From Porphyra umbilicalis (lineage: Eukaryota; Rhodophyta; Bangiophyceae; Bangiales; Bangiaceae), in the NCBI GenBank assembly GCA_002049455.2, contig KV918927.1:62001-126000 (forward strand): a stretch of 64,000 nt of DNA. Direction: 5' to 3'. Position 1 is the stretch's first letter; every line of letters starts with the position of its first letter. The notes below the pieces were generated by a model that saw only the letters and a list, made by a program, of their open reading frames with translations, was not told the DNA's origin and searched no databases. Of this stretch, positions 11,972 to 21,064 are shown piece by piece. The translations under genes were made by a program, and so were the position numbers.

Positions 11972-12944
11972 GTGCGTATCTTTCTTTTACATGGATGCAC
12001 TATGCACACGCAGGGCAAGTTCATGTTTTACATATCGACACGCGACGCCGCCGTTGTCCGTCAGGCGTCGCAGTTGGCGGCCGTCAAACGTCGTGCACGA
12101 GGTTGAACAGGCTACCTACGCGGCGCCTGCACGACAACGCGGCGACGCAGTTGGTGCGCGTCCCGTCGTCGGCGACTGCGTCGGGCATCACGACCGTCGC
12201 ACAGGTGGTACAGATGCAGGTGGGGACGTTGCGCGTGACGGCGTTGCCGGCCCCGACACGGAGCATGGAGCGTGTCGCGCAAGCAGTTGGTCGTGACGTC
12301 GCCGGCGTAGACGCGGAGCAGGGAGCGCATCGCCGCGGAACAGGGAGCGCGTCGCGCAGGCGGTCGGGCCAGGCGGGCGTGTGTCTGCTATCAAAATGGG
12401 AGGAACTTCGTGGCACGAATGTGTCGCTGTCGACGACAAGGTGTCTCGTTCAAGATGATCGGGTTGTGTGGATGGCCGGGCGTCCGGAGGGGGTGAAGAT
12501 TGGGCGGTGACGGCCTGCAAACGACCGCGGCTACAGCGGCAGTGAACGCCACTGGCGTTCAGTCAGAGGCCTGACGGCCGGAGTTGGGCGTCGGGCCAAA
12601 CAAAGTGGAATGAAATTGGCTTCGAGCAGTGAAGAGGACGCGGTGCTTGTGTCTTGGACAGATGCGTCCGGAGCGCCCAACTTGCATGCACGATTAATCA
12701 ATGTGAATGGGACAAACATTGTTTTTGAGGTCGAAAATACGCCGCTCGTGTGTCATGTCACAGTCTGATTGGTCTGATATGAGTAGAAGCACCAGACAGC
12801 CTTCCTGCTGTGTCCATTCCGCAGCACGTCGAGCAATCAAGCGTGCTTTGATCTGCGTGCCATTACTGTCGGTAGTTATCAGCCGTCGGCGGGCGCGAGT
12901 ACGCGCAATTGGTCGCTGCCTCGTCGTTGTATCGGGTGTTCACG
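11972..12944. other. Gap between hypothetical ORFs; short degenerate repeats only
   Basis: Contains a degenerate repeat near 12260-12365 (GAGCATGGAGCG, GAGCAGGGAGCG and ACAGGGAGCG followed by TCGCGCAGGC-like sequence). No frame here looks like a protein. It could be an intron or intergenic DNA if the flanking ORFs belong together. Confidence 0.3.
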
Positions 12945-13373
12945 ATGAATGCAGCGCGTCGTGGCTCTGACGAGGCATTCATGGACGAGTGTCCAAACGT
13001 GGAAGGACCTTTGTCTGATGTGGACTCGGACGCTGAAGAAGCTAAGCGCGTTCCTGCTGTCGCCAGCGATGCACGCAGCATCTATCGTGCTGCTCATCGT
13101 CTGTACGGTCGAGGAGGGCGCCGCGCACGTCAGCGTCGCAGCGCGAAAGTTTGTATTGCTATTGCTGTGAACCGTCAAACGGTATTTATGTGTGCGCGGT
13201 ATGTGGCGGCGGCGGGCGCGGGCGCCGACGTCCGCCCAGCACTCATTGAGGCTGCGAGTCATCCGTGCGGTTTGAGGTCGGGCGCCTCCGTCGTTCTTTT
13301 AGATGGCCACGTATTGCGGGTGGAGGCGAAAAGAGTGTCCCGAGGTGGCCCCAGTGGCCGTGGCGGCTCGTGA
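12945..13373 (+). CDS. Hypothetical basic protein, 142 aa
   Basis: ATG start at 12945. It opens with an acidic patch (V-E-G-P-L-S-D-V-D-S-D-A-E-E-A), then an Arg-rich segment and an Ala-rich hydrophobic segment. It overlaps the next ORF by about 70 bases in a different frame. The two may be one gene with a frame change or an unrecognised splice near 13300-13370. No family recognised. Confidence 0.3.
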   Translation: MNAARRGSDEAFMDECPNVEGPLSDVDSDAEEAKRVPAVASDARSIYRAAHRLYGRGGRRARQRRSAKVCIAIAVNRQTVFMCARYVAAAGAGADVRPALIEAASHPCGLRSGASVVLLDGHVLRVEAKRVSRGGPSGRGGS

Positions 13374-14229
13374 GGTGGCACTGCCGGCGGCAGAATTCCT
13401 GCTTAACGATGCAGTGGTTGAAGCAGCCGTCGTGAAGCTGGATGCCAGGCAGAGAAACCCCTTCCGTAAGAGGAAGCGCACGATATTGAAGCTCATGCGA
13501 ATGTCACGAGCCTCGGCGCTTATCCCTCGTGGTGTGAGAGCGGGTTGCCAGGGCGTCGCCCAACCGTCTCGCTCGTCGCCCCCTACCCTGCCCACCGTCC
13601 ACGTCCACGGCTCTGCTGCTGCTGCGCGCGCAGCTGGGGGCATTAAGACCGCTGATGTTGCTCGTGCGGCTTCCTGGTCGGCAAGCGGGGCGTCCACTGC
13701 CGCACCTGATGCCCCAGAGCGGGCGCTGCCATTTGTGATATTGCGCGCGGTTGCCTGTCTCCCAACGGCGTCAGAGTATACGTCGAATCGGCGGTCGTGG
13801 CGACGGGTCGAGGGTTTTGCCTCCTTCAAGCACACTCCTCACCTCGCAGACACCGACGACGCGCATGCTGCGGCGGCGACCATCATTCTCAAGAACGGGT
13901 GGACGGCCCCCGACTGCACCAATGACGGCAGTGACGCGTCAGACAATGAGCCTTCCCACCTCGAAAATCGATACCATTCGCTTAAAGAGCGCATCTTCCG
14001 GATTTTTCAGCGCGGCGGCGTGTGCGCAGTTGTTCAGGCGCTTGGTGACTCACCGGCAATGGTGCACACCTTGAGCGAGGTGCTGGGGGAGACGCTGCAT
14101 CACATGACGCACGTGGTTGAGCTCTTTCAGCGGAGGGGGGATGACCACCGCCGCGCCGCGTCAGAGCGCGAGGCGCAGGCCACCCTTCAAGCCGCTCTGG
14201 AGCAGCTGACAGGTAGCGTCAGCATCTGA
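13303..14229 (+). CDS. Hypothetical protein, 308 aa, helical C-terminus
   Basis: ATG start at 13303. The N-terminal third includes a basic patch (Q-R-N-P-F-R-K-R-K-R-T), the middle is Ala/Ser-rich, and the C-terminal 95 residues are probably helical and amphipathic (from H-L-E-N-R-Y-H-S-L-K to E-A-Q-A-T-L-Q-A-A-L-E-Q-L). That layout resembles DNA-binding accessory proteins of transposons, but no signature supports that. It ends 90 bp before the tRNA-like element at 14.3 kb. Confidence 0.35.
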   Translation: MATYCGWRRKECPEVAPVAVAAREVALPAAEFLLNDAVVEAAVVKLDARQRNPFRKRKRTILKLMRMSRASALIPRGVRAGCQGVAQPSRSSPPTLPTVHVHGSAAAARAAGGIKTADVARAASWSASGASTAAPDAPERALPFVILRAVACLPTASEYTSNRRSWRRVEGFASFKHTPHLADTDDAHAAAATIILKNGWTAPDCTNDGSDASDNEPSHLENRYHSLKERIFRIFQRGGVCAVVQALGDSPAMVHTLSEVLGETLHHMTHVVELFQRRGDDHRRAASEREAQATLQAALEQLTGSVSI

Positions 14230-14308
14230 GTGGTGCTCTCTAGCGGCGCTGTACGAGAGCACGGCCGGCCGTGTGGCTCGTTTTGCGCTTCCAAGCCGCG
14301 GGAGCGGT

Positions 14309-14400
14309 GCTCACAAGGTTCGAACCCCCGACTCCCGGACACGACCCGAACGTCACGCTTAGTGAGAGTGGGAGACCTAATTTCCACTAGGCTACCCATG
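14309..14400 (-). ncRNA. tRNA-derived (SINE-like) element with pol III A and B boxes
   Basis: On the minus strand an A-box match TAGCCTAGTGG (14384-14394) is followed by the B-box core GGTTCGAACC (14317-14326). The 57 bases between the boxes exceed the usual 30-45, as for a long variable arm or an intron. Acceptor-stem pairing (seven base pairs) is not found, so this is more likely a tRNA-derived SINE head or a tRNA pseudogene than a working tRNA. Confidence 0.45.
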
Positions 14401-14499
14401 CGACTTCCTCGCGGTTTGGTGACCGCTGGTGCATTCCACATTTGTACCCGTGCGATTTTGAGTGAAATAGTTGCGATTTCACATTTTCAGTTCTTGCGC

Positions 14500-14785
14500 G
14501 TCTGATGCTTTGATTTGCGTGGGCTTTGCTTTGATCTCTGATGCTTTGATTTGGTGAGCGCTTTGATTTAGAGTGTGGGCGGGCGCGTGCGCGGGCGAGC
14601 TGCTTGAGCTGCGTGGTGGGCTTGAGTGCGCCGACTTGGACTACTTGAGGAGTGCCCTTGATGGGAAGAGGGGCGCTTTGGAGAGACAACCAACAAAGCA
14701 CGTTCGCACACATACACACAAGCTCAAGCCACTCAACCACTTCACCGCGGTCCCCCATCCCCTATTCTCACTGCGTTTCAACAGT
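14500..14785 (+). repeat. Left long terminal inverted repeat
   Basis: Pairs with 18195-18465. The inner 100 bp are the best conserved; the outer part is a run of diverged CTTTGATTT-like motifs. Confidence 0.7.
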
Positions 14786-15107
14786 TGGTCTTCCTCGTGG
14801 CGCCGACGGTGCGGACGCGGACGGGATGGAGTGGTCTCCTTTCCGCGCTTGGGGCGACTCGTCAGGCACTGAAGTTGCCCGACGGCCCGGCGCAGGCGCA
14901 CGGTTCTCGGCTGACTTCGCCTGGGCGGAGGGGACGGGTCTGCCCGTTGGTCCGAGTGCTGAGTTACGTGTTGGCTCGGACGTCGCTGACGCGCGGCAAA
15001 CGAACGCTGGGGCAGATGCAGGGTGCCGCGGCCGCCTGCCGGATTCCACTGTTGTGGCCTAAAGTGTTGCTCTTTCCTCACGCGATGGCGACGTCGCGGG
15101 TCGCTTC

Positions 15108-15572
15108 GTGGGTGGCATTAGGCGCGCCACTGCCGGCGGGACTGGGTCACCCGCTTTTAGAAACGCTGTCGGCGCTTATTTTGGCGATGGTTCGGACGTT
15201 GAAGTTGGTAACTCCTCAGCGAAGGGCGACGCTGATGATCCTCGGACTCCAACCACTCATGCGAAGGATGTGAAAATCGTACAAGTCGATGACGTCTGGA
15301 AGCGGCCGTTGTTGTCTTCTCTGTGGCGTGGGCGGCGCGCCCGAGTCCACCACTCGGCATTCGGATTGGCGGCCAGTGGGTGCTTTCAGTGCCTTCTCGA
15401 TCCCCGCGTGCGAGCTGTTATGCGGTCCGTGCCTCGTGCTGCGGGCGGTTGGCGAGTCGACCACGTAGGGCTGCTGCAGATGGGTGTTGATATTGTGGGT
15501 GTGCAGGACACCTGCCGCCTTGCTGGGTTCGTGGCGGGCAAGACGTGTCGCCGCGTGGCTGAGTTTTTGTAG
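15108..15572 (+). CDS. Possible coding piece inside the long-TIR element
   Basis: An open frame without an ATG at its start. Its content looks less compositional than its neighbours: an acidic stretch (F-G-D-G-S-D-V-E-V), then K-D-V-K-I-V-Q-V-D-D-V-W-K-R-P-L-L and a Cys-containing C-terminal half. It may be an exon of a decayed element gene. No family is recognised. Confidence 0.2.
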   Translation: MGGIRRATAGGTGSPAFRNAVGAYFGDGSDVEVGNSSAKGDADDPRTPTTHAKDVKIVQVDDVWKRPLLSSLWRGRRARVHHSAFGLAASGCFQCLLDPRVRAVMRSVPRAAGGWRVDHVGLLQMGVDIVGVQDTCRLAGFVAGKTCRRVAEFL

Positions 15573-17202
15573 GGTGCGGGGCTCTCTCTGCTCTGCGCGT
15601 CATCAATGGAGCAGCGGCTGCAGGACCCTGGCCTGGAAGCTATCGGGAGGTCTGAGGCGACGGCGGGAAGTTGCGCCGGCACGTTGTACGAGGGCAGCGG
15701 AGCGTCAGCAACGGCGTTGCAGTTCTCCCCTGCCCCGCATTTCTCTCTTCGCAGCTCGCGCGCCTCCCGTCAATCGAACATGACCAACAGCCAGGACGAC
15801 GCCTGCGCGCCCGACAAGGTGCACGCCTTTGCGCCCTGCTTTCACAGCGGGGAGTATACAGAGGGGCTGTTTCGGTGAGCGCTCACTGGGTTGGCGTGCG
15901 AGAAGACGTGTGGTCGCGCTCAGTATAGCTTGACGGTGAACTCTCCGTCTTCGACAGACTTGGGTTCTGCGCACTCAATCGGCGAGAGTGTCTCAGCGCG
16001 TGGGTCTCGGTCGTGCGGTCCTCGCATCTGGTATGCATGTGTGCCGCTGTCGTGATGCGACACGGATGAGTGCCCGTGTTTCGCAGTCGACAGGGAGAGC
16101 GACCCTGATGCCTGCGACACTGGCGGTACGCATTTGCATCCAAGCATTGGGGTCAACGGTGTGCCTCACTCACCAGATGACGGCGTGCACCGTGCCGGTG
16201 CGCAGGTACTACGAGAAGCGGGGTTGCTGATTGCTGCTGACGTTAAGAGCGGGGGTGTCGCTGCCAGATACGTTGTAGGCCGCCGTCACTGTCGCAACGT
16301 TCAACTCTAAGTCGGTTTCCGCATTTTTTGCGTGCTCGGTCGCTCGGACGCTCACGGATTAGGTGTCTTTGCTGCTGAACGTGTGGCGGAAGGGGACTTT
16401 GTTGGTGAGTGCGTCGGTGACCTCATCTCAAATGCAGAGGCGGCAGCGCGTGGGCGCGTGACCAGCGCCAAGAGGGTGTGCTTCCTGTAAATTTTCACCA
16501 AGACCGTTAACAAAGACGCTGCACGGGTGGACAACGGGATGAGATTCATGAACCAACGCACGGCGGAGCAGACCAACGTCGAGGCGAAGATGTTGAGCGT
16601 GTGGGGCGAGATTAGAGTCGGGCTGTTTGCACAGGCGCCGCAGTGTGCCGGGGAGGAGCAGTTTTTTGATTTTGGATACGAGGTGCCAGGGTACGTTGAG
16701 CGACGTGTACGAGTGCTGCTTCGCACGGACCTACAGGACCCTGTGCCGTCGGCCGCCGGGGAGGTGCATCAATGAGAATCTCATGCGTGCTTCGCGTTGT
16801 GCCAAGGTCTTTGTCTTTGGAAAGGCTGGCACTTCTTCGGTACATTGAGCGCGTCGTTTGTGCCACTGGGACCGCAGCTGAATTTATTGTGCAATAACGA
16901 TCATATGACGCGTTTCTTTTTTGTGAGCCTAGCGTGTGCGCCCAAGAGTCGGCGCGAATTCGAAGACGGCTCCTATTGCGTGCACAACACGAGCCTTTCT
17001 TGCGTTCGTATCACTTTTGAGAAAGACAAAGTCTGGTGGATTTGTGCGCAACAGAAGGGGGCGGTGGAAGAGATCTCTGTACGCTTCCTGACAGCTGTCA
17101 CCCAATGATCGCGTGCCATTGCACAGTGAGAGCACTATCTCGAACACACGCGAGTGCAGTCGCACGACAAAGTTGCCGGTCGGAGACGAACACGCGCGGT
17201 GC

Positions 17203-18105
17203 TCACGTTGCGTTCATTTGCCTGCTGGTCCCGGGCGCCGTCGCGGCGCCCGAAGTTGAAGAGCAGGCGCACGCGCAGCCAGTCGCTGTGCATGCACGGC
17301 GGCACCACGCTGACGCCGTCGGGAGAGCCGTTTTCAGGCTCCGAGGGGCCGTGGCGGAACCTCGCGTTGAGCACGACGCGCATCCGGCATTGAGCCACGA
17401 CACGGGCGCTGTCGCGGACGCGGACGTGATCGGCTTGAATTTCATGTCGGGGGGAGGATGGCGGCGGCACGCGGGAAGTGCGTGGCGGATCGGCTTTCGC
17501 ATCTTGCCCCGACTGCCGTCGGCGTCGGGGACGTGCGCCGGCGGCGACGCGGACGTGGTTGCCTCTGTTCGCATCTCGGGGGGGGGGTGGACAAGGCGCG
17601 CGTAGTGCGCGCAGCACAACGTGCTGAGCGACACAATGAAGCCGTCGCCGAAGACTCGGACCTGGCGAGCCTTAAGCTCGTCTGCTGACGCGCGCGGAGG
17701 CGGCAGGGGAGGCGGTGCGCCTGGCGGACATCTTGGCACGGCTGTTGAGGCCGTGCACGCGGTGCTGCTGGCGGAGGTGCTGCTATTGCAAGTGCCGGCT
17801 GGCGTGTTGCTCTTGCGCGTTTTGCACGTTGCAGTGTAGCTTGTAGTGGCGGCGGCGGCCGTGGTGTACCTGGTGGACAGTCGGTCGGCATCCGACGGGC
17901 ATGCAATCGGGTGGAAAGATATTTGGCACTGAGTCCCTGTGGCAAGGAGTTGGAGCGGGCGGCATGTGCGGCTCCTGGCGCATTGCGGTGCAGAAGAACG
18001 TTTTTTCCGTGATGCTGACGTACGAGTATCGATGAAACGAAGCGCATTACTCCGAAACACGAAGTGATGCGGGCGCACTGGGCCCAAGTCCTTTTCTGCG
18101 GGCAC
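17203..18105 (-). CDS. Possible minus-strand coding piece with an internal 44-aa repeat
   Basis: Long Pro/Ala/Cys-rich minus-strand frame, without an ATG at its 5' end, inside the long-TIR element. The part near 17640-17700 (K-A-R-Q-V-R-V-F-G-D-G-F-I-V) looks the least compositional. Two copies of a unit about 132 bp long follow (P-P-P-E-M-R-T-E-A-T-T-S-A-S and P-P-P-D-M-K-F-K-P-I-T-S-A-S). It could equally be non-coding GC-rich DNA with a short tandem duplication. Confidence 0.2.
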   Translation of the reverse strand: MPAEKDLGPVRPHHFVFRSNALRFIDTRTSASRKKRSSAPQCARSRTCRPLQLLATGTQCQISFHPIACPSDADRLSTRYTTAAAATTSYTATCKTRKSNTPAGTCNSSTSASSTACTASTAVPRCPPGAPPPLPPPRASADELKARQVRVFGDGFIVSLSTLCCAHYARLVHPPPEMRTEATTSASPPAHVPDADGSRGKMRKPIRHALPACRRHPPPDMKFKPITSASATAPVSWLNAGCASCSTRGSATAPRSLKTALPTASAWCRRACTATGCACACSSTSGAATAPGTSRQMNAT

Positions 18106-18194
18106 TTCATTGCTCCCGGCTCAGACAAAGAATTACGTTTCTGTCAAGTCTTGCTGCACTCAGCCGACAGGCAGTGCTCCCGGCAGCACCCCAA

Positions 18195-18465
18195 TGTTGA
18201 CACCAAGTGGGAATAGAGGATGGGGGACCACGGTGAATTGGTTGGGTGGCTTGAGCTTGTGTGTGTGTGTGCGAATGTGCTTTGTTGGTTGTCCTGAGGT
18301 TTACCCGCCTCTCCCAACCGAGAGCACCTCTCAAATAGTCACCACCGGCCCAAGTGCTCCCCCCTCTCGCGCCCACACCGACGCTCACGCCCTCGCACCA
18401 AATCGAATCACTCACGAAATCAAAAGCCACCAGAGCAAAGCGAAGATCAAATCCAAAACATGCCA
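18195..18465 (-). repeat. Right long terminal inverted repeat
   Basis: Inverted partner of 14500-14785. It includes a GT run (from about 18258) corresponding to the CACACATACACACA of the left copy. Confidence 0.7.
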
Positions 18466-18559
18466 AAAGTAACGCACCAAGATGACCCAACACGAATGTA
18501 TGCAACTTGACCATGTCTTGCAAATGTACCATGTGGGGTATCATAAGGGTCACCGAACA

Positions 18560-19200
18560 TCATCCATCCGCGAACCGCCAGTGGAGTCGGCGACGAGCAT
18601 CACAGTCTAACACCCAACGCGTTGGGATTGGTCGTCTGTGGCCATAAATGGAAACGTTCGTGTCGAACCTACAGATCTCGACTGCATCGATCGTCCACAG
18701 AGGCGGTTCGCCTGGTTGCACACAAACGTTTGAAGAACTAGATTGCAGAATCCGGCAATCTTCTGGATCTCGCTGTCGAATTTGCGCCGGGTCAGCTGTC
18801 ACCGCCGTCGGCCCTCCCTTAACGTCCGCTGGACGCCAATGACTTTGCTTGTCCCGCTCACCATTTCGTGCCTGATCCGCCTGTCTCATAAAGCGACGTT
18901 GCTCGTCGTACTCACGCCGTGCGACCCTCGTTCGGTGCTTTACTGTTCCAGCATGACATGGCGCTGGTAGTCAAGTACAGTCCTCGGCAGATTTTTGTTC
19001 ACTCACGGCTACATCCGAGTCCTTCATCACAGCGTCACCGAAACCCTTCTATTCAACAACGGATGCTTACGCGTTCTCCAGAGCATGGCGGCCCTCACTC
19101 ACTCCGCGATCTGCGATGCGACTGCATCACAGCAGCCAGTTGTCGTCGTCACGTGCCGAGTCCGGCGAGAGGTCCCAACTCTGAGCGCCGCTACCACGCC
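18560..19200. other. No supported gene between long-TIR element and minisatellite
   Basis: Short frames only, with no repeat or RNA motif I could recognise. Confidence 0.3.
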
Positions 19201-19234
19201 TCAGACGCATGACGCGTCGGCCCTGGCTAGCCGT

Positions 19235-20760
19235 CCCGCGTTCCAAACAGCACCACCCCCGCCATCACCTCCACGTCCACGTCTGTCGCAGCCACGCCGA
19301 CAAAAAAGCGTCAGTGTACGCTGCACGCATGAAGCATTCTTTAAGCGGTCCCGCACGACAAACCGCATCCCCCCTGGCACCATGTCCAGCTCCACGACCG
19401 ACTCCACCACGCCGTCAGGAAGCACCAGCTGCACATCCCACGCAAGCGGCATCTTGCAAGACGTCCGGAGGGACAAACCGCACCACCCCCACCACCACGT
19501 CCAGCTTCACGCCGGCCAAAGCCACGCCGACAAGAAGCACACAATCCCCGCCCCACGCAAGCAGCAACATGCACGCTGTCCCGAACGACGAACTCTACCA
19601 TCCCGGCCACCACATTCAGCACCCCGTCAGCCGTAGCCACGCCGGCAAAAAGATGAAGGTGTACGCCCCACTCTAGTGGCAACCTGCAAGCAGTCCCGCA
19701 CGACAAACCGCACCACCCCCGCCACCATGTTCAGTTTTACTTCCGCCACAGCCGCGCTACAGGAAGCACCAGCTGCGTACCCCACGGAAACGGCATCTTG
19801 CAAGACGTCTCGCGAGTTAAACCGCACAACCCCCACCGCCACGTCCAGCTCCATGTCAGCCGCAGCCATACCAAGAAGGAGAACAAAGTGTACGCCCCAA
19901 GCAAGCGAAACCATGGACGCCGTCCCAAAGGACTAACCGCACCACCCCCGCCACGTCGTCCAGCTGCACGTCCGCCAACGCCACGCCGTCAAAAAGCACC
20001 AGCTGCACTCCTTACGCAAGCTGAAACATACATGCTGCCCGAAACGACAAACCGCACCACCCCCGCCACGACGAGGCCGAAAAGAAGCACAAAATGCTCG
20101 CCACACGCATGAGGCAACACGCACGCTGTCCCACATGACGAACCGCATCAACCTTGCCACCGCCAGGACAACAAGAAGCACCGGCTGCACGCCTCACGCA
20201 AGCGGCGACATGTTCGCCGTCCCAGACGTCGAACCGCGCCACCCCCGCCACCGCCACGCCGACAGACCCCCAGCTGCACGCCTCACGCAAGCGGCACCTT
20301 ACACGCCGTCCCACACATCAAGCCGCACCACCCTGGCCACTGCCGCCAGCTTGTCGTCTACCACAGCTTCAGCCACCACCACGCCGACAAGAAGCGCCAG
20401 CTGCACGCCCCACTGAAGAGGAAACTTGCGCACTGTGCCGCACGACATGCTGGACCGCCCCCGCTACCCCGTCAGGCTGCACGGTCGCCGCAGCGACGCT
20501 GGTACGAAGCGCAAATTGCACGCAACCCAAAGCGGGAACTTCAACACCGTCCCTTAACACCATCCGCACCGCCCAGACCAACGCGTCGAGCTCCACGTCC
20601 CCCGAAACCACGCCGGAGAAACGAACCAGCTGCACGCAGCGCGCAAGCGGCGACGTGGACATCGTCCCTCACGACAAGCCGCACCACCCTCGCCACCACG
20701 TTCAGCTCCACGTCCGCTGCCGCCAACCCGCCATAAAGCACGAACGACACGCCCCGTACA
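19235..20760. repeat. Minisatellite, about 13 diverged units of about 115 bp
   Basis: Each unit carries ACCGCACCACCCCCGCCACC, then a CACGCCGACAAGAAGCACC-like block, a CACGCAAGCGGCAAC-like block and a GTCCCACACGACA-like block. Unit starts near 19359, 19476, 19591 and 19704 show the 113-117 bp period. Many units read on the minus strand as a 38-39 residue repeat of the type V-x-L-D-V-V-A-G-V-V-R-F-V-V-R-D, but unit lengths vary and the frame is not kept across the array. It is therefore either a degenerate coding repeat or a purely non-coding satellite. Confidence 0.75.
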
Positions 20761-21037
20761 GGCTGCGACTTGGACGCCACCCTACTGATCAGAGTCTTCA
20801 CTTTTTCCGATACTCAGGCTACCCTGAGGACGGCCACTGTCACGCCAATAATGACGACGCACGGCACGCTGTATGCCGTCGGCATCGTGCACAACTGGCC
20901 TCGGCGAACGCTGGCACCGCCACCACCATGAGAGGAGGCCTTGATGAGGCGCTTGCCTCGCACCGACGTATCAACATCGTTACGACAAAGAGTAAAGCAG
21001 GGATTTTACACAAAAACGAGACGGCGGGCGGTCATCT

Positions 21038-21064
21038 TAAGAGTATTCCCACCAATGTCGGGCC
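21038..21064 (+). repeat. Solo PIF/Harbinger-like terminal repeat with TAA flank
   Basis: GAGTATTCCCACCAATGTCG starts right after TAA (21038-21040). It resembles the Harbinger ends at 23138, 40105 and 46775, which share a C-A-A-(T/C)-G-T-C-G core 12-16 bases in, and it points rightward. I could not find a matching right end, so it may be a lone end of a decayed or interrupted element. Confidence 0.4.

Larger units (their letters stand above)
14500..18465. mobile_element. DNA element with long terminal inverted repeats (Mutator-like architecture)
   Basis: The segment at 14500-14785 reappears as its reverse complement at 18195-18465. Shared landmarks include GACAACCAACAAAGCAC, CACACAAGCTCAAGCCAC and GTCCCCCATCC. 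Terminal repeats of around 280 bp bracketing about 3.4 kb of other sequence suit MULE-type DNA transposons. No transposase domain was recognised inside, so it may be non-autonomous or decayed. Exact ends and the target duplication cannot be fixed because the outer sequence is diverged. Confidence 0.7.

Noticed and set aside
14281-14340. Plus-strand tRNA at the GGTTCGAACC box
   Set aside because: The box is palindromic; only the minus strand has an A box at a sensible position, and neither strand has an acceptor stem.
19235-20760. CRISPR-like array
   Set aside because: Units are contiguous, diverged and of about 115 bp, without unique spacers; the setting is eukaryotic.
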